From Bacillus vallismortis (GTDB lineage: Bacteria; Bacillota; Bacilli; Bacillales; Bacillaceae), in NCBI RefSeq assembly GCF_040784915.1, contig NZ_CP160797.1, positions 370,001 to 434,000 on the forward strand: 64,000 nucleotides of DNA. The letters run 5' to 3'. The notes under the pieces are model-generated. The model had not been told where the DNA came from, did no database searches, and saw nothing but the letters and a program-made list of their open reading frames with translations. Positions 8,423-19,200 of this stretch are shown here, one piece after another (within the stretch, counting starts at the first letter, position 1; each line of letters opens with the position of its first letter). A program made the translations under genes and the position numbers.

Positions 8423-8860
8423 TTACTGAATTGCGAATAAAACCTTTGTGCCGTCGGGATAATCGGTAAGCTGATGCCCAACCCAAGAGCCTGCACCGCG
8501 GTTGTCAGCGGGAGAAATATATTCTACAGAAGCCCCCTCACCGCCTTCTTTGCACATGGCCATTGGCCATTCATCTCTGTCATACCCCGTTTTAGGAGGT
8601 ACGTCTTTTAATGATTGCTCGCGGCGTTCTTCAGCTCCGTCTCTGTCGATGGTGCACACATCTGAGTGCCCCTCATTTATCGCATCCTTAATATGTTTGG
8701 CTGTTTCGGGATAACGGTTGGAAGGGAGGGCGATTGTTTCGTCATATTCTTTCGTTTGAGACGTTTTTTGATCAGTTGGGAAAAAGTCCCCCTTTATCAG
8801 GCCGACAACTGCAGCTGCTATGACGACGATGACGAGAAGTAAAGTTTTTATGATGTCCAT
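8423..8860 (-). CDS. nucA: NucA, membrane-associated competence DNase
   Basis: A 145-residue nuclease that cuts bound DNA at the cell surface so that a single strand can enter during natural transformation. An N-terminal hydrophobic anchor ([20 protein letters not shown]) is followed by the catalytic domain with [14 protein letters not shown] and NRGAGSW, typical of the NucA/NucB fold (DRDEWP catalytic loop). I chose the ATG at 8858-8860, 9 nt after GGGAGGTGA; a GTG four codons upstream overlaps that RBS. A good promoter and a two-part ComK box lie upstream. Confidence 0.92.
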   Translation of the reverse strand: MDIIKTLLLVIVVIAAAVVGLIKGDFFPTDQKTSQTKEYDETIALPSNRYPETAKHIKDAINEGHSDVCTIDRDGAEERREQSLKDVPPKTGYDRDEWPMAMCKEGGEGASVEYISPADNRGAGSWVGHQLTDYPDGTKVLFAIQ

Positions 8861-8904
8861 CGTGATGTTCACCTCCCGCTTTTAGCAACTTTAAAACTGA
8901 CCCA

Positions 8905-8933
8905 AGAGTAATCCAGAAAGCGTTTGGTGTAAA
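8905..8933 (-). promoter_or_regulatory. nucA-nin promoter
   Basis: On the minus strand TTTACA (8928-8933) and TACTCT (8905-8910) are spaced 17 bp apart, about 45 bp before the nucA start and directly downstream of the ComK box. Confidence 0.65.
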
Positions 8934-8939
8934 GGTTGA

Positions 8940-8983
8940 AAAATTTTGTTTTACACTCATTTTATTGCTGAAATTGTAATTTT
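8940..8983 (-). promoter_or_regulatory. ComK box pair (K-box) upstream of nucA
   Basis: Two AT-boxes fit the ComK consensus AAAA-N5-TTTT: AAAA-TTTTG-TTTT (8940-8952, perfect) and AAAT-TGTAA-TTTT (8971-8983, one mismatch). They are separated by 18 bp, one of the spacings ComK is known to use, and sit immediately upstream of the promoter. Confidence 0.8.
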
Positions 8984-9045
8984 AGCAGGTCGAAATATTT
9001 GTTTTTAGTAATATACTGTTTCTAATTTACAATAATGATACTGAG

Positions 9046-10770
9046 TCATCGGCCGTTTTCAGGTTGATCAATCATATTAAATTGGCTTATGATACCGGTA
9101 AGCTCCTCAGCTAATTGGGATAGCGTTTCAGAAGCGGCAGTAATCTCTTCCATTGCAGCAAATTGCTCTTCTGTTAGTGCAGCCGCCTGCCGGGTATTTT
9201 CTGTAGATTCTTTTATGTCAGCCGTATTGGCTGCAAAGGAATCGTTTATGCTATGCGCACTGGCTGAAATGTTTGATACCGATGCTGATAAATCACTAAT
9301 CTCGGCGCTGATTTCACCTGTTGCGGCTGCAATTTCCTTAAATGCATCTCTGGTGCGGTGAATCATAGTGACACCTTCTGCAGCCTCTGTTTTCACATGC
9401 TCAACAGATCTAGCAGATAGGTTCATATCATTTTGTATTTCTGTAACCAGTTTTGAAATCTGTCCCGCAGATTGTTGAGATTCTTCCGCTAATTTACGTA
9501 CTTCATCGGCAACAACTGCAAAGCCTTTGCCATGTTCACCGGCTCTGGCAGCTTCAATCGCTGCATTTAGCGCAAGGAGGTTTGTCTGATCGGCAATTTG
9601 GGTGATGACGGATAAAATGTGTTCAATTTGTTTAGAGCGGCCGTCCAGCTGCTGTATGATTTCTCCGCTTTTCTGAATCGAATGGTGAATCGCATCCATT
9701 TGTGCCTGTACATTTAGAATTTCCTTTTGCCCAATGTCGGCTTTTGTTTGCGCAAGCTGTCCTTTGTCAGCAATTGCAGCCGTATTTGAAGAAATATCCC
9801 GGATGTCTGCTGAAGCTTGTTTTAGTGAGCTTTCACTGTTTTCAATTCGGTTGATCTGATGCTGAGCCCCGTTTGCAATGTGCTGTACAGCCTCTGTGAT
9901 CTTTTCTGAAGCTTGATTTGTTTCCTCTGCTCCGGCTGAGAGCTGCTGAGAGGCGGATGCAAGCTGAAGGGCTGATTGCTGCACAGTCTGGATGGTATCG
10001 TTCAGTTTCATTCTCATCTTATTGTAATAGACGCTGAGTTCTGATAGCTCGTCACCGGATCGGTCTGACACCTCTATTGTCATATCTCCGTTTCCGGCGC
10101 TTTCAAAGGCGAATTTTAAAGTGTTCAGCCGCTTATTGATCCTTCTGGTGAAAAGCAGGACAAGGATGACTGATACAATAATGACGATAACAAGAACGAT
10201 AGCGAATTGAGTGAAGAGTGATTGCGTAAGTGATGCTAAAATGCTTTGATTGGCTCCTGTATACAGCATGCCGATGATATTCCCGTTTTGATCTTTTAAA
10301 GGCATGTATGCCGTCTGATAAGAAGAGCCTGCTACGTCTGCTTGTCCGTAGAATCGTTTTCCATTCTTTAAAACAGCGTCAGTAACTTCATTAGAAGCCT
10401 GAGTGCCAACAGCTCTTTCGCCGTTCTTCATGACATTGGTTGCAACACGAGTATTTCCTTGGAAAATAGTAACGGTATCACCTGTTTTTTCGCCAAGCAG
10501 ATCAACGATATCTTCATTTCCGTTGATTAGTGTTTGCCCTTTATAAAGCTCATTGTTTCTTACATGCCAGTCCCCTGAAATGACATCATCAATATAAACG
10601 CTGCTTAAAGCGAGATCGCCTTTCGCTTTTTCAGTCGCCATTTGTTTCATGCTGTCTGTAATGTCCTTAAGCATTACAGTACCGACTGATATCGAAAACA
10701 AAAGAATAATCACGAAAACGAGACAGAGAATTTTAGTTCCGAGCTTAAGCTTTAGTTGTTTTATCAACAT
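9046..10770 (-). CDS. tlpC: Methyl-accepting chemotaxis protein TlpC
   Basis: A 574-residue transmembrane chemoreceptor. Order of parts: TM1 (about residues 13-34), an extracellular single-Cache-like sensor (about 40-185, with the block [19 protein letters not shown]), TM2 (about 187-208), HAMP (about 208-262) and the cytoplasmic coiled-coil signalling hairpin with the invariant tip [20 protein letters not shown]. It signals through CheA/CheW. The RBS is AAAAAGGAGGAATT directly before ATG. It is monocistronic between nucA and hxlB. The ligand of TlpC is not known to me. Confidence 0.93.
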   Translation of the reverse strand: MLIKQLKLKLGTKILCLVFVIILLFSISVGTVMLKDITDSMKQMATEKAKGDLALSSVYIDDVISGDWHVRNNELYKGQTLINGNEDIVDLLGEKTGDTVTIFQGNTRVATNVMKNGERAVGTQASNEVTDAVLKNGKRFYGQADVAGSSYQTAYMPLKDQNGNIIGMLYTGANQSILASLTQSLFTQFAIVLVIVIIVSVILVLLFTRRINKRLNTLKFAFESAGNGDMTIEVSDRSGDELSELSVYYNKMRMKLNDTIQTVQQSALQLASASQQLSAGAEETNQASEKITEAVQHIANGAQHQINRIENSESSLKQASADIRDISSNTAAIADKGQLAQTKADIGQKEILNVQAQMDAIHHSIQKSGEIIQQLDGRSKQIEHILSVITQIADQTNLLALNAAIEAARAGEHGKGFAVVADEVRKLAEESQQSAGQISKLVTEIQNDMNLSARSVEHVKTEAAEGVTMIHRTRDAFKEIAAATGEISAEISDLSASVSNISASAHSINDSFAANTADIKESTENTRQAAALTEEQFAAMEEITAASETLSQLAEELTGIISQFNMIDQPENGR

Positions 10771-10841
10771 AATTCCTCCTTTTTATGATTTGTGGGTCAT
10801 ATTACTTATCGGGTTTTTGGATCTATAGGTTTATTTTTAGA

Positions 10842-10875
10842 AAATATAAAAACCGGCCTGATCGCCAGGCCGGTT
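10842..10875 (-). terminator. Terminator of hxlAB
   Basis: On the minus strand the arms AACCGGCCTG and CAGGCCGGTT (10851-10860 and 10866-10875) with a 5-nt loop are followed by a T-rich run (10842-10850). It lies just after the hxlB stop. Confidence 0.85.
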
Positions 10876-10883
10876 GTGTAACA

Positions 10884-11441
10884 CTATTCTAGGTTTGCGT
10901 GGTAAGTGAACATGGTTTCAGAATTGAGTCCTTTTTTCTCCATGAGTTTTAAAATCACTGCATCATAGAATAGCAGTAAAGTTTGCTCAAATAATGAACC
11001 CATTGGCTGAATGGTTTTATCGCTTCCGTTTGACCGGTCTTTAGGAGAACCGGGCATTTTAACGATGAGATCCGCTTGTTTGCCAATGCTTGATTCCGGA
11101 TTGATGGTTAAAGCGGCAACAGCCCCGTGTAAGCTTTTTGCTTTTGCTGCTGTATGGATCAGGCTCTTTGTCTCGCCTGATCCTGAACCGATAATGACGA
11201 GATCTCCTTTGCGAAGCGGGGGAGTGAGAATCTCACCGACGATATGAGCGTTGAAGCCCATGTGCCTCAATCTCATTGCGAAGGATTTTGCCATCAGGCC
11301 AGACCGCCCCGCTCCCGCAGTGAAAATTTGATTGGAAGAGAGAATGTGATCGGCAAGCTGATCTGCTTCTTCATCAGAAATATAAGCCGCTGAACGGTGT
11401 AACTCGTTAAGAATTTCCGTTACGTATTCAGTCGTTTTCAT
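10884..11441 (-). CDS. hxlB: 6-phospho-3-hexuloisomerase HxlB
   Basis: A 185-residue SIS-domain sugar-phosphate isomerase. It converts hexulose-6-phosphate to fructose-6-phosphate, the second step of formaldehyde fixation in the ribulose monophosphate pathway. Visible features are the GAGRSGLMAKSFAMRL loop (about residues 40-55) and the phosphate-binding GSGSGETKS (about 85-93). I chose the ATG at 11439-11441, with AAGGA 7 nt upstream inside the last codons of hxlA; a start six codons earlier would overlap hxlA. It is coupled to hxlA and has a terminator downstream. Confidence 0.94.
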   Translation of the reverse strand: MKTTEYVTEILNELHRSAAYISDEEADQLADHILSSNQIFTAGAGRSGLMAKSFAMRLRHMGFNAHIVGEILTPPLRKGDLVIIGSGSGETKSLIHTAAKAKSLHGAVAALTINPESSIGKQADLIVKMPGSPKDRSNGSDKTIQPMGSLFEQTLLLFYDAVILKLMEKKGLNSETMFTYHANLE

Positions 11442-11445
11442 ATCA

Positions 11446-12078
11446 TTATCCTTGGGCAATAAGCTGCTTCATTTTTGAAGCTGTTTCCGCTTTATCGGCT
11501 GCGCTTGTAATTCCGCCCCCAACAATGACAAGGTCAGGCTTTTGTTTGACCACTTCTGGCAATGTATCAATTTTGATGCCGCCCGCAATTGCGGTTTTTG
11601 CGTTTTTAACGGTATTTTTGATAGTCGTTAATTCTTCGAAAGAGTTTTTGCCCTCTGCTTGAAGATCATATCCAGTGTGGACGCAGATGTAGTCAACACC
11701 GAGTGCGTCAATTTCTTTCGCACGGGATTCAATATCTTTTACGTTAATCATGTCCACTAAGATTTTCTTCTTCTGTTTTTTAGCTTCTTCTACTGCTCCT
11801 TTAATTGTTGCATCGTCTGTAGCCCCTAAAACGGTGATGATGTCAGCGCCTGCTTCCGACGCTTTCATGATCTCGTATCCGCCGGCATCCATGATTTTTA
11901 GGTCTGCTAGAACCTTCAATTGCGGAAATGCCTCTTTTACTTCTTTAACGGCTCTGAGGCCTTCATTAATGACAACCGGTGTTCCGATCTCTACCACGTC
12001 GATGTATTGTTCCACTTCTTTGACGAGCTCGATGGCTTCCGGGATATTTACGAGGTCTAATGCTAGCTGTAATTCCAT
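11446..12078 (-). CDS. hxlA: 3-hexulose-6-phosphate synthase HxlA
   Basis: A 210-residue (beta/alpha)8 enzyme of the orotidine-5'-phosphate decarboxylase suprafamily. It condenses formaldehyde with ribulose-5-phosphate to give hexulose-6-phosphate. Family landmarks are VEIGTPVV (about residues 30-37), the active-site strand LADLKIMDAGGYE (about 57-69) and the phosphate loop AIAGGI/VVGGGIT near the C terminus. It is first in the hxlA-hxlB operon and divergent from its activator hxlR. Confidence 0.95.
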   Translation of the reverse strand: MELQLALDLVNIPEAIELVKEVEQYIDVVEIGTPVVINEGLRAVKEVKEAFPQLKVLADLKIMDAGGYEIMKASEAGADIITVLGATDDATIKGAVEEAKKQKKKILVDMINVKDIESRAKEIDALGVDYICVHTGYDLQAEGKNSFEELTTIKNTVKNAKTAIAGGIKIDTLPEVVKQKPDLVIVGGGITSAADKAETASKMKQLIAQG

Positions 12079-12137
12079 TGTTGATCCACTCCCTTTTCGA
12101 ATTATTTTTCATTCTATAGGTTCTCTCTTTTGATGAG

Positions 12138-12168
12138 AAGTAGGCACTTTAAAGTCAACTAGTTACTT
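12138..12168. promoter_or_regulatory. Candidate HxlR binding sites upstream of hxlAB
   Basis: Two tandem inverted-repeat motifs share the ends AAGT and ACTT: AAGT-N4-ACTT (12138-12149) and AAGT-N9-ACTT with core AACTAGTT (12152-12168). A -10-like TATAGA on the minus strand lies about 25 bp closer to hxlA, with only a weak -35, as expected for an activator-dependent promoter. HxlR is known to activate hxlAB through tandem sites; matching these motifs to it is inference. Confidence 0.55.
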
Positions 12169-12308
12169 GGAGGATACTATGAGAAGAGGCAATCAGATTA
12201 CTTTCGCTTGGTTTTATGAGTGAGTATAATAAAAAGGAGTCTGCAAAAAAGTAAGTAAGTGATGATACGTATCTAACATATAAAAAGTATGCTAAGGGGG
12301 GATTACTT

Positions 12309-12671
12309 TTGAGCCGGATGGACGACAAAAAGTTTAACTGTGAGAAGGAATTAACGCTTGCAGTGATCGGCGGTAAATGGAAAATGCTCATTTTGTGGCA
12401 TTTAGGAAAAGAAGGTACAAAACGGTTCAATGAATTAAAAGCTTTGATTCCTGATATTACACAGAAGATCCTCGTGAATCAGCTGAGAGAGCTTGAGCAG
12501 GATATGATTGTTCACAGAGAAGTGTATCCGGTTGTCCCGCCGAAGGTTGAATATTCCTTGACCCCGCAAGGAGAAAGCCTGATGCCTATTCTTGATGCGA
12601 TGTATGAGTGGGGGAAAGGTTATATGGAATTGATTGATATCGATAAAAATGTCATTAAGGAATCATTGTAA
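12309..12671 (+). CDS. hxlR: HxlR, DUF24/HxlR-family transcriptional activator
   Basis: A 120-residue winged-helix regulator, founder of the HxlR family. It activates hxlAB in response to formaldehyde. The family signature is present: a Cys near the N terminus (FNCEKE), [13 protein letters not shown] (about residues 18-30), [20 protein letters not shown] for the recognition helix, and the wing [16 protein letters not shown]. The N-terminal cysteine is the conserved reactive residue in related regulators. It is a TTG start preceded by AAGGGGGGA. A TATAAT box (12225-12230) upstream is a likely -10, but its -35 is poor. Confidence 0.93.
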   Translation: MSRMDDKKFNCEKELTLAVIGGKWKMLILWHLGKEGTKRFNELKALIPDITQKILVNQLRELEQDMIVHREVYPVVPPKVEYSLTPQGESLMPILDAMYEWGKGYMELIDIDKNVIKESL

Positions 12672-12702
12672 GGCGCTCTTCGCAGGGGTGTCTTTTTTTT
12701 TT
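12670..12702 (+). terminator. Terminator of hxlR
   Basis: A 9-bp stem with three G-U pairs, AAGGCGCTC (12670-12678) with GGGTGTCTT (12686-12694), is followed by a run of T. Confidence 0.75.
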
Positions 12703-12839
12703 GCCTGTTTTTCGGTTTTTGCGCGGTAACAGATGGGATGTAAATAATTGTAAATGACTTTCAGCAAATAAAGGAATTGAAAGGAGCAATACGTTTTAAG
12801 AATTTTTATTTTTCTGTAAATAATGTTAAGTGGAAATTG

Positions 12840-12855
12840 TTGCGGCATCACGCAA
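12840..12855 (+). promoter_or_regulatory. ComA box 1
   Basis: TTGCGG-CATC-ACGCAA matches the ComA consensus TTGCGG-N4-CCGCAA with one mismatch. Confidence 0.88.
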
Positions 12856-12882
12856 AAATATCCCAGTAAATAAACTGGAATC

Positions 12883-12898
12883 TTTCGGTATCCCGCAT
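12883..12898 (+). promoter_or_regulatory. ComA box 2
   Basis: TTTCGG-TATC-CCGCAT matches the ComA consensus with two mismatches. Its centre is 43 bp (about four helical turns) from box 1, so both dimers face the same side of the DNA. Confidence 0.88.
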
Positions 12899-13247
12899 GA
12901 AACTTTTCACCTATTTTTCGGTGATAAAAACATTTTTTTCATTTAAAGTGAACGGTAGCAATGTAAAAAAATATTGAAAACAATGAATAAATAGCCAAAA
13001 ATGTTTCGGGTTAGGATGAAGGGTTTTGCGGTCTTTATCCGCTTGTGTTAAACACTGCAAAGATGATTGATGGCAGCCGTTTTGATAGCGGCAATCTGTT
13101 TTTTGTTTGGATGCACTGCTTTTTAAGCGTAGTACTTTGGGCTTTTTCGGCTGTTAGTTCATAAGAATTAAACGCTTATATGGTTAAGAAAGGGAAATAC
13201 GCTGCACATGTTCACTGCTTATTGAAGATTAGGGGAGGTATGACAAT

Positions 13248-16200
13248 ATGGAAATAACTTTTTACCCTTTAACGGATGCGCAAAAACGAATTTGGTATAC
13301 AGAAAAATTTTATCCTCATACAAGTATTTCAAATCTTGCGGGGATTGGTAAGCTGGTTTCAACTGAAAAGGTTGACTGGGTGCTGGTTGAGCAGGCGATT
13401 CAAGAGTTTATCCGCAGAAATCACGCCATGCGCCTTCGTTTGCGGCTCGATGAAAATGGGGAGCCTGTTCAATATATAAGCGAGAATCGGCCTGTTGATA
13501 TAAAACATACTGACACCACTGGAGATTCGAATGCGATAGAGTTTATTTCACAATGGAGCCGGGAGGAAACAAAAAAGCCTTTGCCGCTGTACGAGTGTGA
13601 CTTATTCCGTTTTTCCACCTTCACCATCAAGGAAAATGAAGTGTGGTTTTACGTAAATGTTCATCATGTGATTTCTGATGGGATTTCTATGAATATTCTT
13701 GGAAATGCGATTATGCGCATTTATTTAGAATTAGCGGGCCGCTCAGAAACAAACGAAGGAATCTCGCATTCATTTATCGATCATGTTTTATCTGAACAGG
13801 ATTATGCTCAATCAAAGCGGTTTGAAAAGGACAAGGCGTTTTGGAACAAGCAATTTGAAACGGTGCCTGAACTTGTTTCTCTAAAAGGGAATGCTTCCGG
13901 TGGAGGGAGTTTAGATGCTGAGAGGTTCTCTAAGGATGTGCCTGAAGCGCTTCATCAGCAGATCCTATCGTTTTGTGAGGCAAACAAGGTCAGTGTTCTT
14001 TCAGTGTTTCAATCGGTGCTTGCCGCCTATTTGTACAGAGTCAGCGGCCAGAATGATGTCGTGACGGGAACCTTTATGGGCAACCGGACAAATGCGAAAG
14101 AGAAGCAGATGCTTGGCATGTTTGTTTCCACAGTTCCGCTCCGGACAAACATTGACGGCGGGCAGGCGTTCTTAGACTTTGTCAAAGACCGGATGAAGGA
14201 TCTCATGAAAACACTTCGTCACCAAAAGTACCCGTATAACCTCCTGATCAACGATTTGCGTGAAACAAAGAGCTCTCTGACCAAGCTGTTTACGGTTTCT
14301 CTTGAATATCAGGTGATGCAGTGGCAGAAAGAAGAAGAACTTGCCTTTTTGACTGAACCGATTTTCAGCGGAAGCGGATTAAATGATGTTTCGATTCATG
14401 TAAAGGATCGATGGGATACTGGGAAGCTTACCATTGATTTTGATTACCGCACTGATTTGTTTTCACGTGAAGAAATCAACATTGTTTGTGAACGCATGAT
14501 TGCGATGCTCGAGAATGCGTTATCGCATCCAGATCATACAATTGATGAATTAACGCTGATTTCTGAAGCGGAAAAAGAGAAGCTCTTTGCGAGGGCCGGC
14601 GGTGAACCTGTCAGCTATCGCAAGGGCATGACGATTCCAGAGCTGTTCCAAGAACAGGCTGAACTGCTTTCTGATCACCCGGCTGTTGTTTTTGAAGATC
14701 GAACATTGTCCTATCGAACGTTACATGAACAATCTGCACGCATCGCCAATGTGCTGAAACAGAAAGGGGTTGGCCCGGACAGACCTGTCGCGGTTCTGAT
14801 TGAACGCTCTGAACGGATGATTACGTCTATCATGGGGATTTTAAAGGCCGGCGGAGCCTATGTGCCAATTGATCCCGGATTTCCGGCGGAACGCGTGCAA
14901 TATATTTTGGAGGACTGCGGGCCGGATGTCATCCTGACTGAATCGGGGATTGCGGCTCCTGCAACTGATGCTGAGCTGATTGATTTTGATCAGGCGATTG
15001 CGGAAGGTGCAGACGAAATTCCGGCTGCTGATATAAACGCACGGAACCTTGCCTACATTATTTACACATCGGGAACAACCGGACGTCCGAAAGGCGTTAT
15101 GATCGAGCATCGCCAGGTCCATCACTTGGTTGAATCTTTGCAGCAGACGATTTACCAAAACGGCAGCCAAACGCTGCGGATGGCATTGCTTGCGCCGTTC
15201 CACTTTGATGCGTCAGTGAAGCAGATTTTCGCGTCGCTTCTTTTGGGACAGACTCTTTACATCGTACCGAAGAAAACAGTGACGAACGGGTCTGCGCTTG
15301 CCGCGTATTATCGCAGGCACAACATTGAGGCAACGGACGGGACACCGGCCCACCTGCAAATGCTGATAGCGGCGGGCGATCTCAGCGGCCTCAAACTGAA
15401 GCATATGCTGATCGGAGGAGAGGGCCTATCGTCTGTTGTTGCGGACAAGCTGCTAAAGCTGTTTAAAGAAGCAGGCGCGTCGCCGTGTTTGACCAATGTG
15501 TACGGGCCGACTGAAACGTGTGTTGACGCGTCCGTTCATCCGGTTATCCCGGAGAGTGCTGTTCAATCAGCGTATGTGCCGATCGGGAAAGCGCTGGGGA
15601 ATAACCGCTTATATATTTTAGACCAAAAAGGCCGGCTGCAGCCGGAAGGCGTGGCGGGCGAGCTTTACATCGCTGGCGATGGTGTCGGCCGAGGCTATTT
15701 GCATTTGCCTGAATTGACGGCTGAAAAGTTTTTACAAGATCCATTTGTGCCAAGCGATCGCATGTACCGGACCGGAGACGTGGTGCGCTGGCTGCCAGAT
15801 GGAACAATCGAATATTTAGGAAGAGAGGATGACCAAGTAAAAGTCCGTGGATACCGGATTGAACTTGGGGAAATTGAGGCTGTGATTCAGCAGGCGCCGG
15901 ACGTTGCGAAAGCCGTTGTTTTGGCACGTCCTGACGAACAGGGAAATCTTGAGGTTTCCGCATATGTTGTGCAGAAGCCTGGCAGCAAATTTGCTCCGGC
16001 CAGCCTGCGGGAACATGCGGCCAGACAGCTTCCTGACTATATGGTGCCGGCTTACTTTACTGAAATGACAGAAATCCCGCTCACGCCAAGCGGCAAAGTC
16101 GACCGCCGCCAGCTGTTTGCACTAGAGGTGAAGGCGGTCAGCAGTACGGCCTATACGGCGCCGCGCAATGAGACGGAGAACGCAATCGCAGCCATTTGGC

Positions 16201-19200
16201 AGGACGTGCTGAATGTTGAGAAGGCGGGGATCTTTGACAATTTCTTTGAAACGGGCGGCCATTCATTGAAGGCCATGACGCTTTTAACAAAGATTCATAA
16301 GGAAACAGGCGCTGACATTCCGCTTCAATACTTGTTTGAGCATCCGACGATTGCGGCTCTTGCAGAGGAAGCCGAACACAGAGAAAGCCGGACATTTTCA
16401 GCGATTAAACCTGCGGAAAAACAGGAGTATTATCCGCTTTCGTTGGCACAGCAGCGAACTTATATCGTCAGCCAGTTTGAGGATGCGGGTGTCGGTTACA
16501 ACATGCCGGCGGCAGCGATTTTGGAAGGACCTTTAGAGGTTCAAAAGCTGGAGCGCGCATTTCAGGGGTTAATCCGCCGCCACGAGTCTTTGAGGACATC
16601 ATTTGTTCTTGAAAACAGCACGCCGAGTCAGAAAATTCATGACAGCGTCGATTTCAACATCGAGGTGATTGAAAGAGGCGGCCGATCCGAAGAGGCAATA
16701 ATGACTTCATTCGTACGGAGATTTGATCTGGCGAAAGCGCCGCTGTTCAGAATCGGCTTGATGGAGCTTGAAGAGAACCGTCATATGCTTCTGTTTGACA
16801 TGCATCATTTGATTTCTGACGGTGTGTCCATCGGCATTATTTTGGAGGAGTTAGCACGGATATACAAAGGCGAACAGCTTCCTGAACTTCGTCTTCAGTA
16901 TAAGGACTACGCCGTGTGGCAAAGCGGCCAGGCTGCTGAAGGATACCGGAAGGACGGGGCGTATTGGAAGGAAGTCTTTGCGGGCGAGCTTCCGGTGCTT
17001 CAGCTGCTGTCCGATTATCCGAGACCGCCTGTTCAAAGTTTTGAAGGGGATCGGGTGTCAATCAAGCTGGATGCGGGATTAAAGGATCGTTTAAATCGTT
17101 TGGCTGAACAAAATGGCGCCACGCTGTATATGGTGATGCTGTCCGCTTACTATACGCTTTTGTCAAAGTATACGGGACAGGATGACATCATTGTCGGAAC
17201 GCCGTCAGCGGGCAGAAACCACTCTGATACAGAGGGCATTGTCGGGATGTTCGTCAATACGCTCGCGATACGCAGTGAAGTGAAGCAGGACGAGACGTTT
17301 ACCCATTTGATCACGCGTGTCCGTAAACAGGTGCTGGATGCCTTTTCTCATCAGGACTATCCGTTTGAGTGGCTTGTAGAAGACTTGAACATTCCGCGTG
17401 ATGTAAGCAGACATCCGCTGTTTGACACGATGTTCAGCCTTCAAAATGCGACAGAGGGCATTCCGTCTGTCGGCGATCTGGCCTTGTCTGTTCATGAGAC
17501 CAACTTCAAGATTGCCAAATTTGATTTGACGGTACAGGCGAGAGAAACGGATGAAGGCATTGAGCTTGATTTGGACTACAGCACGAAGCTGTTTAAACAA
17601 AGCACGGCTGAAAGGCTGCTCAACCATTTTGCGCGTGTGCTTGAAGATGCCGCGGCTGAGCCTGAGAAACAGATATCTGAATACAAGCTTCTTTCTGAAG
17701 AGGAGGCTGCTTCGCAAATTCAGCAGTTTAACCCGGGAAGAACACTTTATCCGAAAGACAAAACGATTGTTCAGCTGTTTGAAGAGCAAGCAGCGAAAAC
17801 GCCAAACTATCCTGCACTTCAATATGAAGGCGAATCACTCACTTATCGTGAGCTGAATGAACGGGCCAATCGTTTAGCCCGCGGAATTCTTTCTTGTGGA
17901 GCGGGAGAAGGAAGAACAGCGGCTGTCTTATGCGAGCGGTCAATGGACATGATTGTGTCGATTCTCGCGGTTTTAAAAGCTGGCTCGGCTTATGTTCCGA
18001 TTGATCCGGAACATCCGGTTCAGCGGATGCAGCATTTCTTCCGCGACAGCGGAGCGAAGGTGCTTCTCACCCAGAAAAAATTAAAGGCTTTAGCAGAAGA
18101 AGCCGAATTTGGCGGCGTTATCGTACTTGCAGATGAGGAAGAAAGCTATCATGCTGATGCGCAAAATCTCGCACTGCCTCTTCAGTCAACGGCAATGGCC
18201 AACCTGACGTATACGTCAGGAACGACAGGGACACCAAAGGGAAATATCGTGACACATGCCAATATTCTGCGCACGGTGAAGGAAACGAATTATCTCAGTA
18301 TTACAGAACAGGATACGATTCTCGGGCTTTCCAATTACGTGTTTGACGCGTTTATGTTTGATATGTTCGGTTCTTTGTTAAACGGAGCCAAGCTTGTGCT
18401 GATACCGAAAGAAACCGTTCTGGATATGGCTCGCCTGTCTCGTGTCATTGAGCGGGAGAACATCAGCATTCTCATGATTACAACGGCTTTGTTCCACCTG
18501 CTTGTCGACATGAATCCGGCGTGCTTGTCAACGCTGCGCAAGATTATGTTTGGCGGGGAGCGGGCTTCGGTTGAGCATGTAAGAAAGGCTTTGCAAACGG
18601 TTGGAAAAGGCAAGCTCCTTCACATGTACGGACCGTCTGAAAGCACGGTTTTCGCGACATATCATCCGGTTGATGAATTGGAGGAGCACACGCTGTCTGT
18701 ACCGATTGGAAAACCGGTCAGCAATACGGAAGTATACATCCTTGACCGGGCGGGACACGCGCAGCCTGCCGGGATCGCCGGGGAGCTTTGCGTCAGCGGC
18801 GAAGGCCTCGTGAAAGGCTATTACAACCGTCCCGAACTGACTGAGGAGAAGTTCGTTCCACATCCGTTTACATCCGGCGAACGCATGTATAAAACAGGTG
18901 ACCTTGCCAGATGGCTGCCGAATGGCGACATCGAATTTATCGGGCGGATCGACCATCAGGTGAAAATTCGCGGACAGCGCATCGAGCTTGGGGAAATCGA
19001 ACATCAGCTGCAAACCCACGATCGCGTGCAGGAGACTGTCGTGCTTGCTGTTGATCAAGGAGCGGGAGACAAGCTGCTCTGCGCGTACTTTGTCGCAGAG
19101 GGAGAAATCTCATCTCAAGAGCTGAGAGAGCATGCGGCGAAGGATCTGCCGGCTTACATGGTTCCTGCGGTGTTTATTCAAATGGACGAGCTGCCGCTGA

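Larger units (their letters stand above)
12703..13247 (+). promoter_or_regulatory. srfAA control region and long 5' leader
   Basis: These 545 bp hold no convincing gene. They contain two ComA boxes (12840-12898), then an A/T-rich stretch where the promoter must lie (about 12905-12950), then a leader of about 300 nt to the RBS GGGAGG before the srfAA ATG. In B. subtilis this region is controlled by ComA~P (quorum sensing) and is also bound by CodY and other regulators. I could not place -35 and -10 with confidence. The leader holds a short weak hairpin (GCCG/CGGC, 13076-13092) before a T run, not strong enough to call an attenuator. Confidence 0.75.

Noticed and set aside
12155..12430. 91-codon minus-strand frame over the hxlR promoter and 5' end
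   Set aside because: It overlaps hxlR and its control region and shows no family features.
13065..13110. Transcription attenuator in the srfAA leader
   Set aside because: Only a 4-bp stem (GCCG/CGGC) with a 9-nt loop precedes the T run; too weak to call.
17205..17822. 205-codon antisense frame inside srfAA, and similar long antisense frames such as 33213-33779
   Set aside because: They are shadows of high-GC NRPS coding sequence: no RBS, no promoter, no recognisable protein family, and basic low-quality composition.
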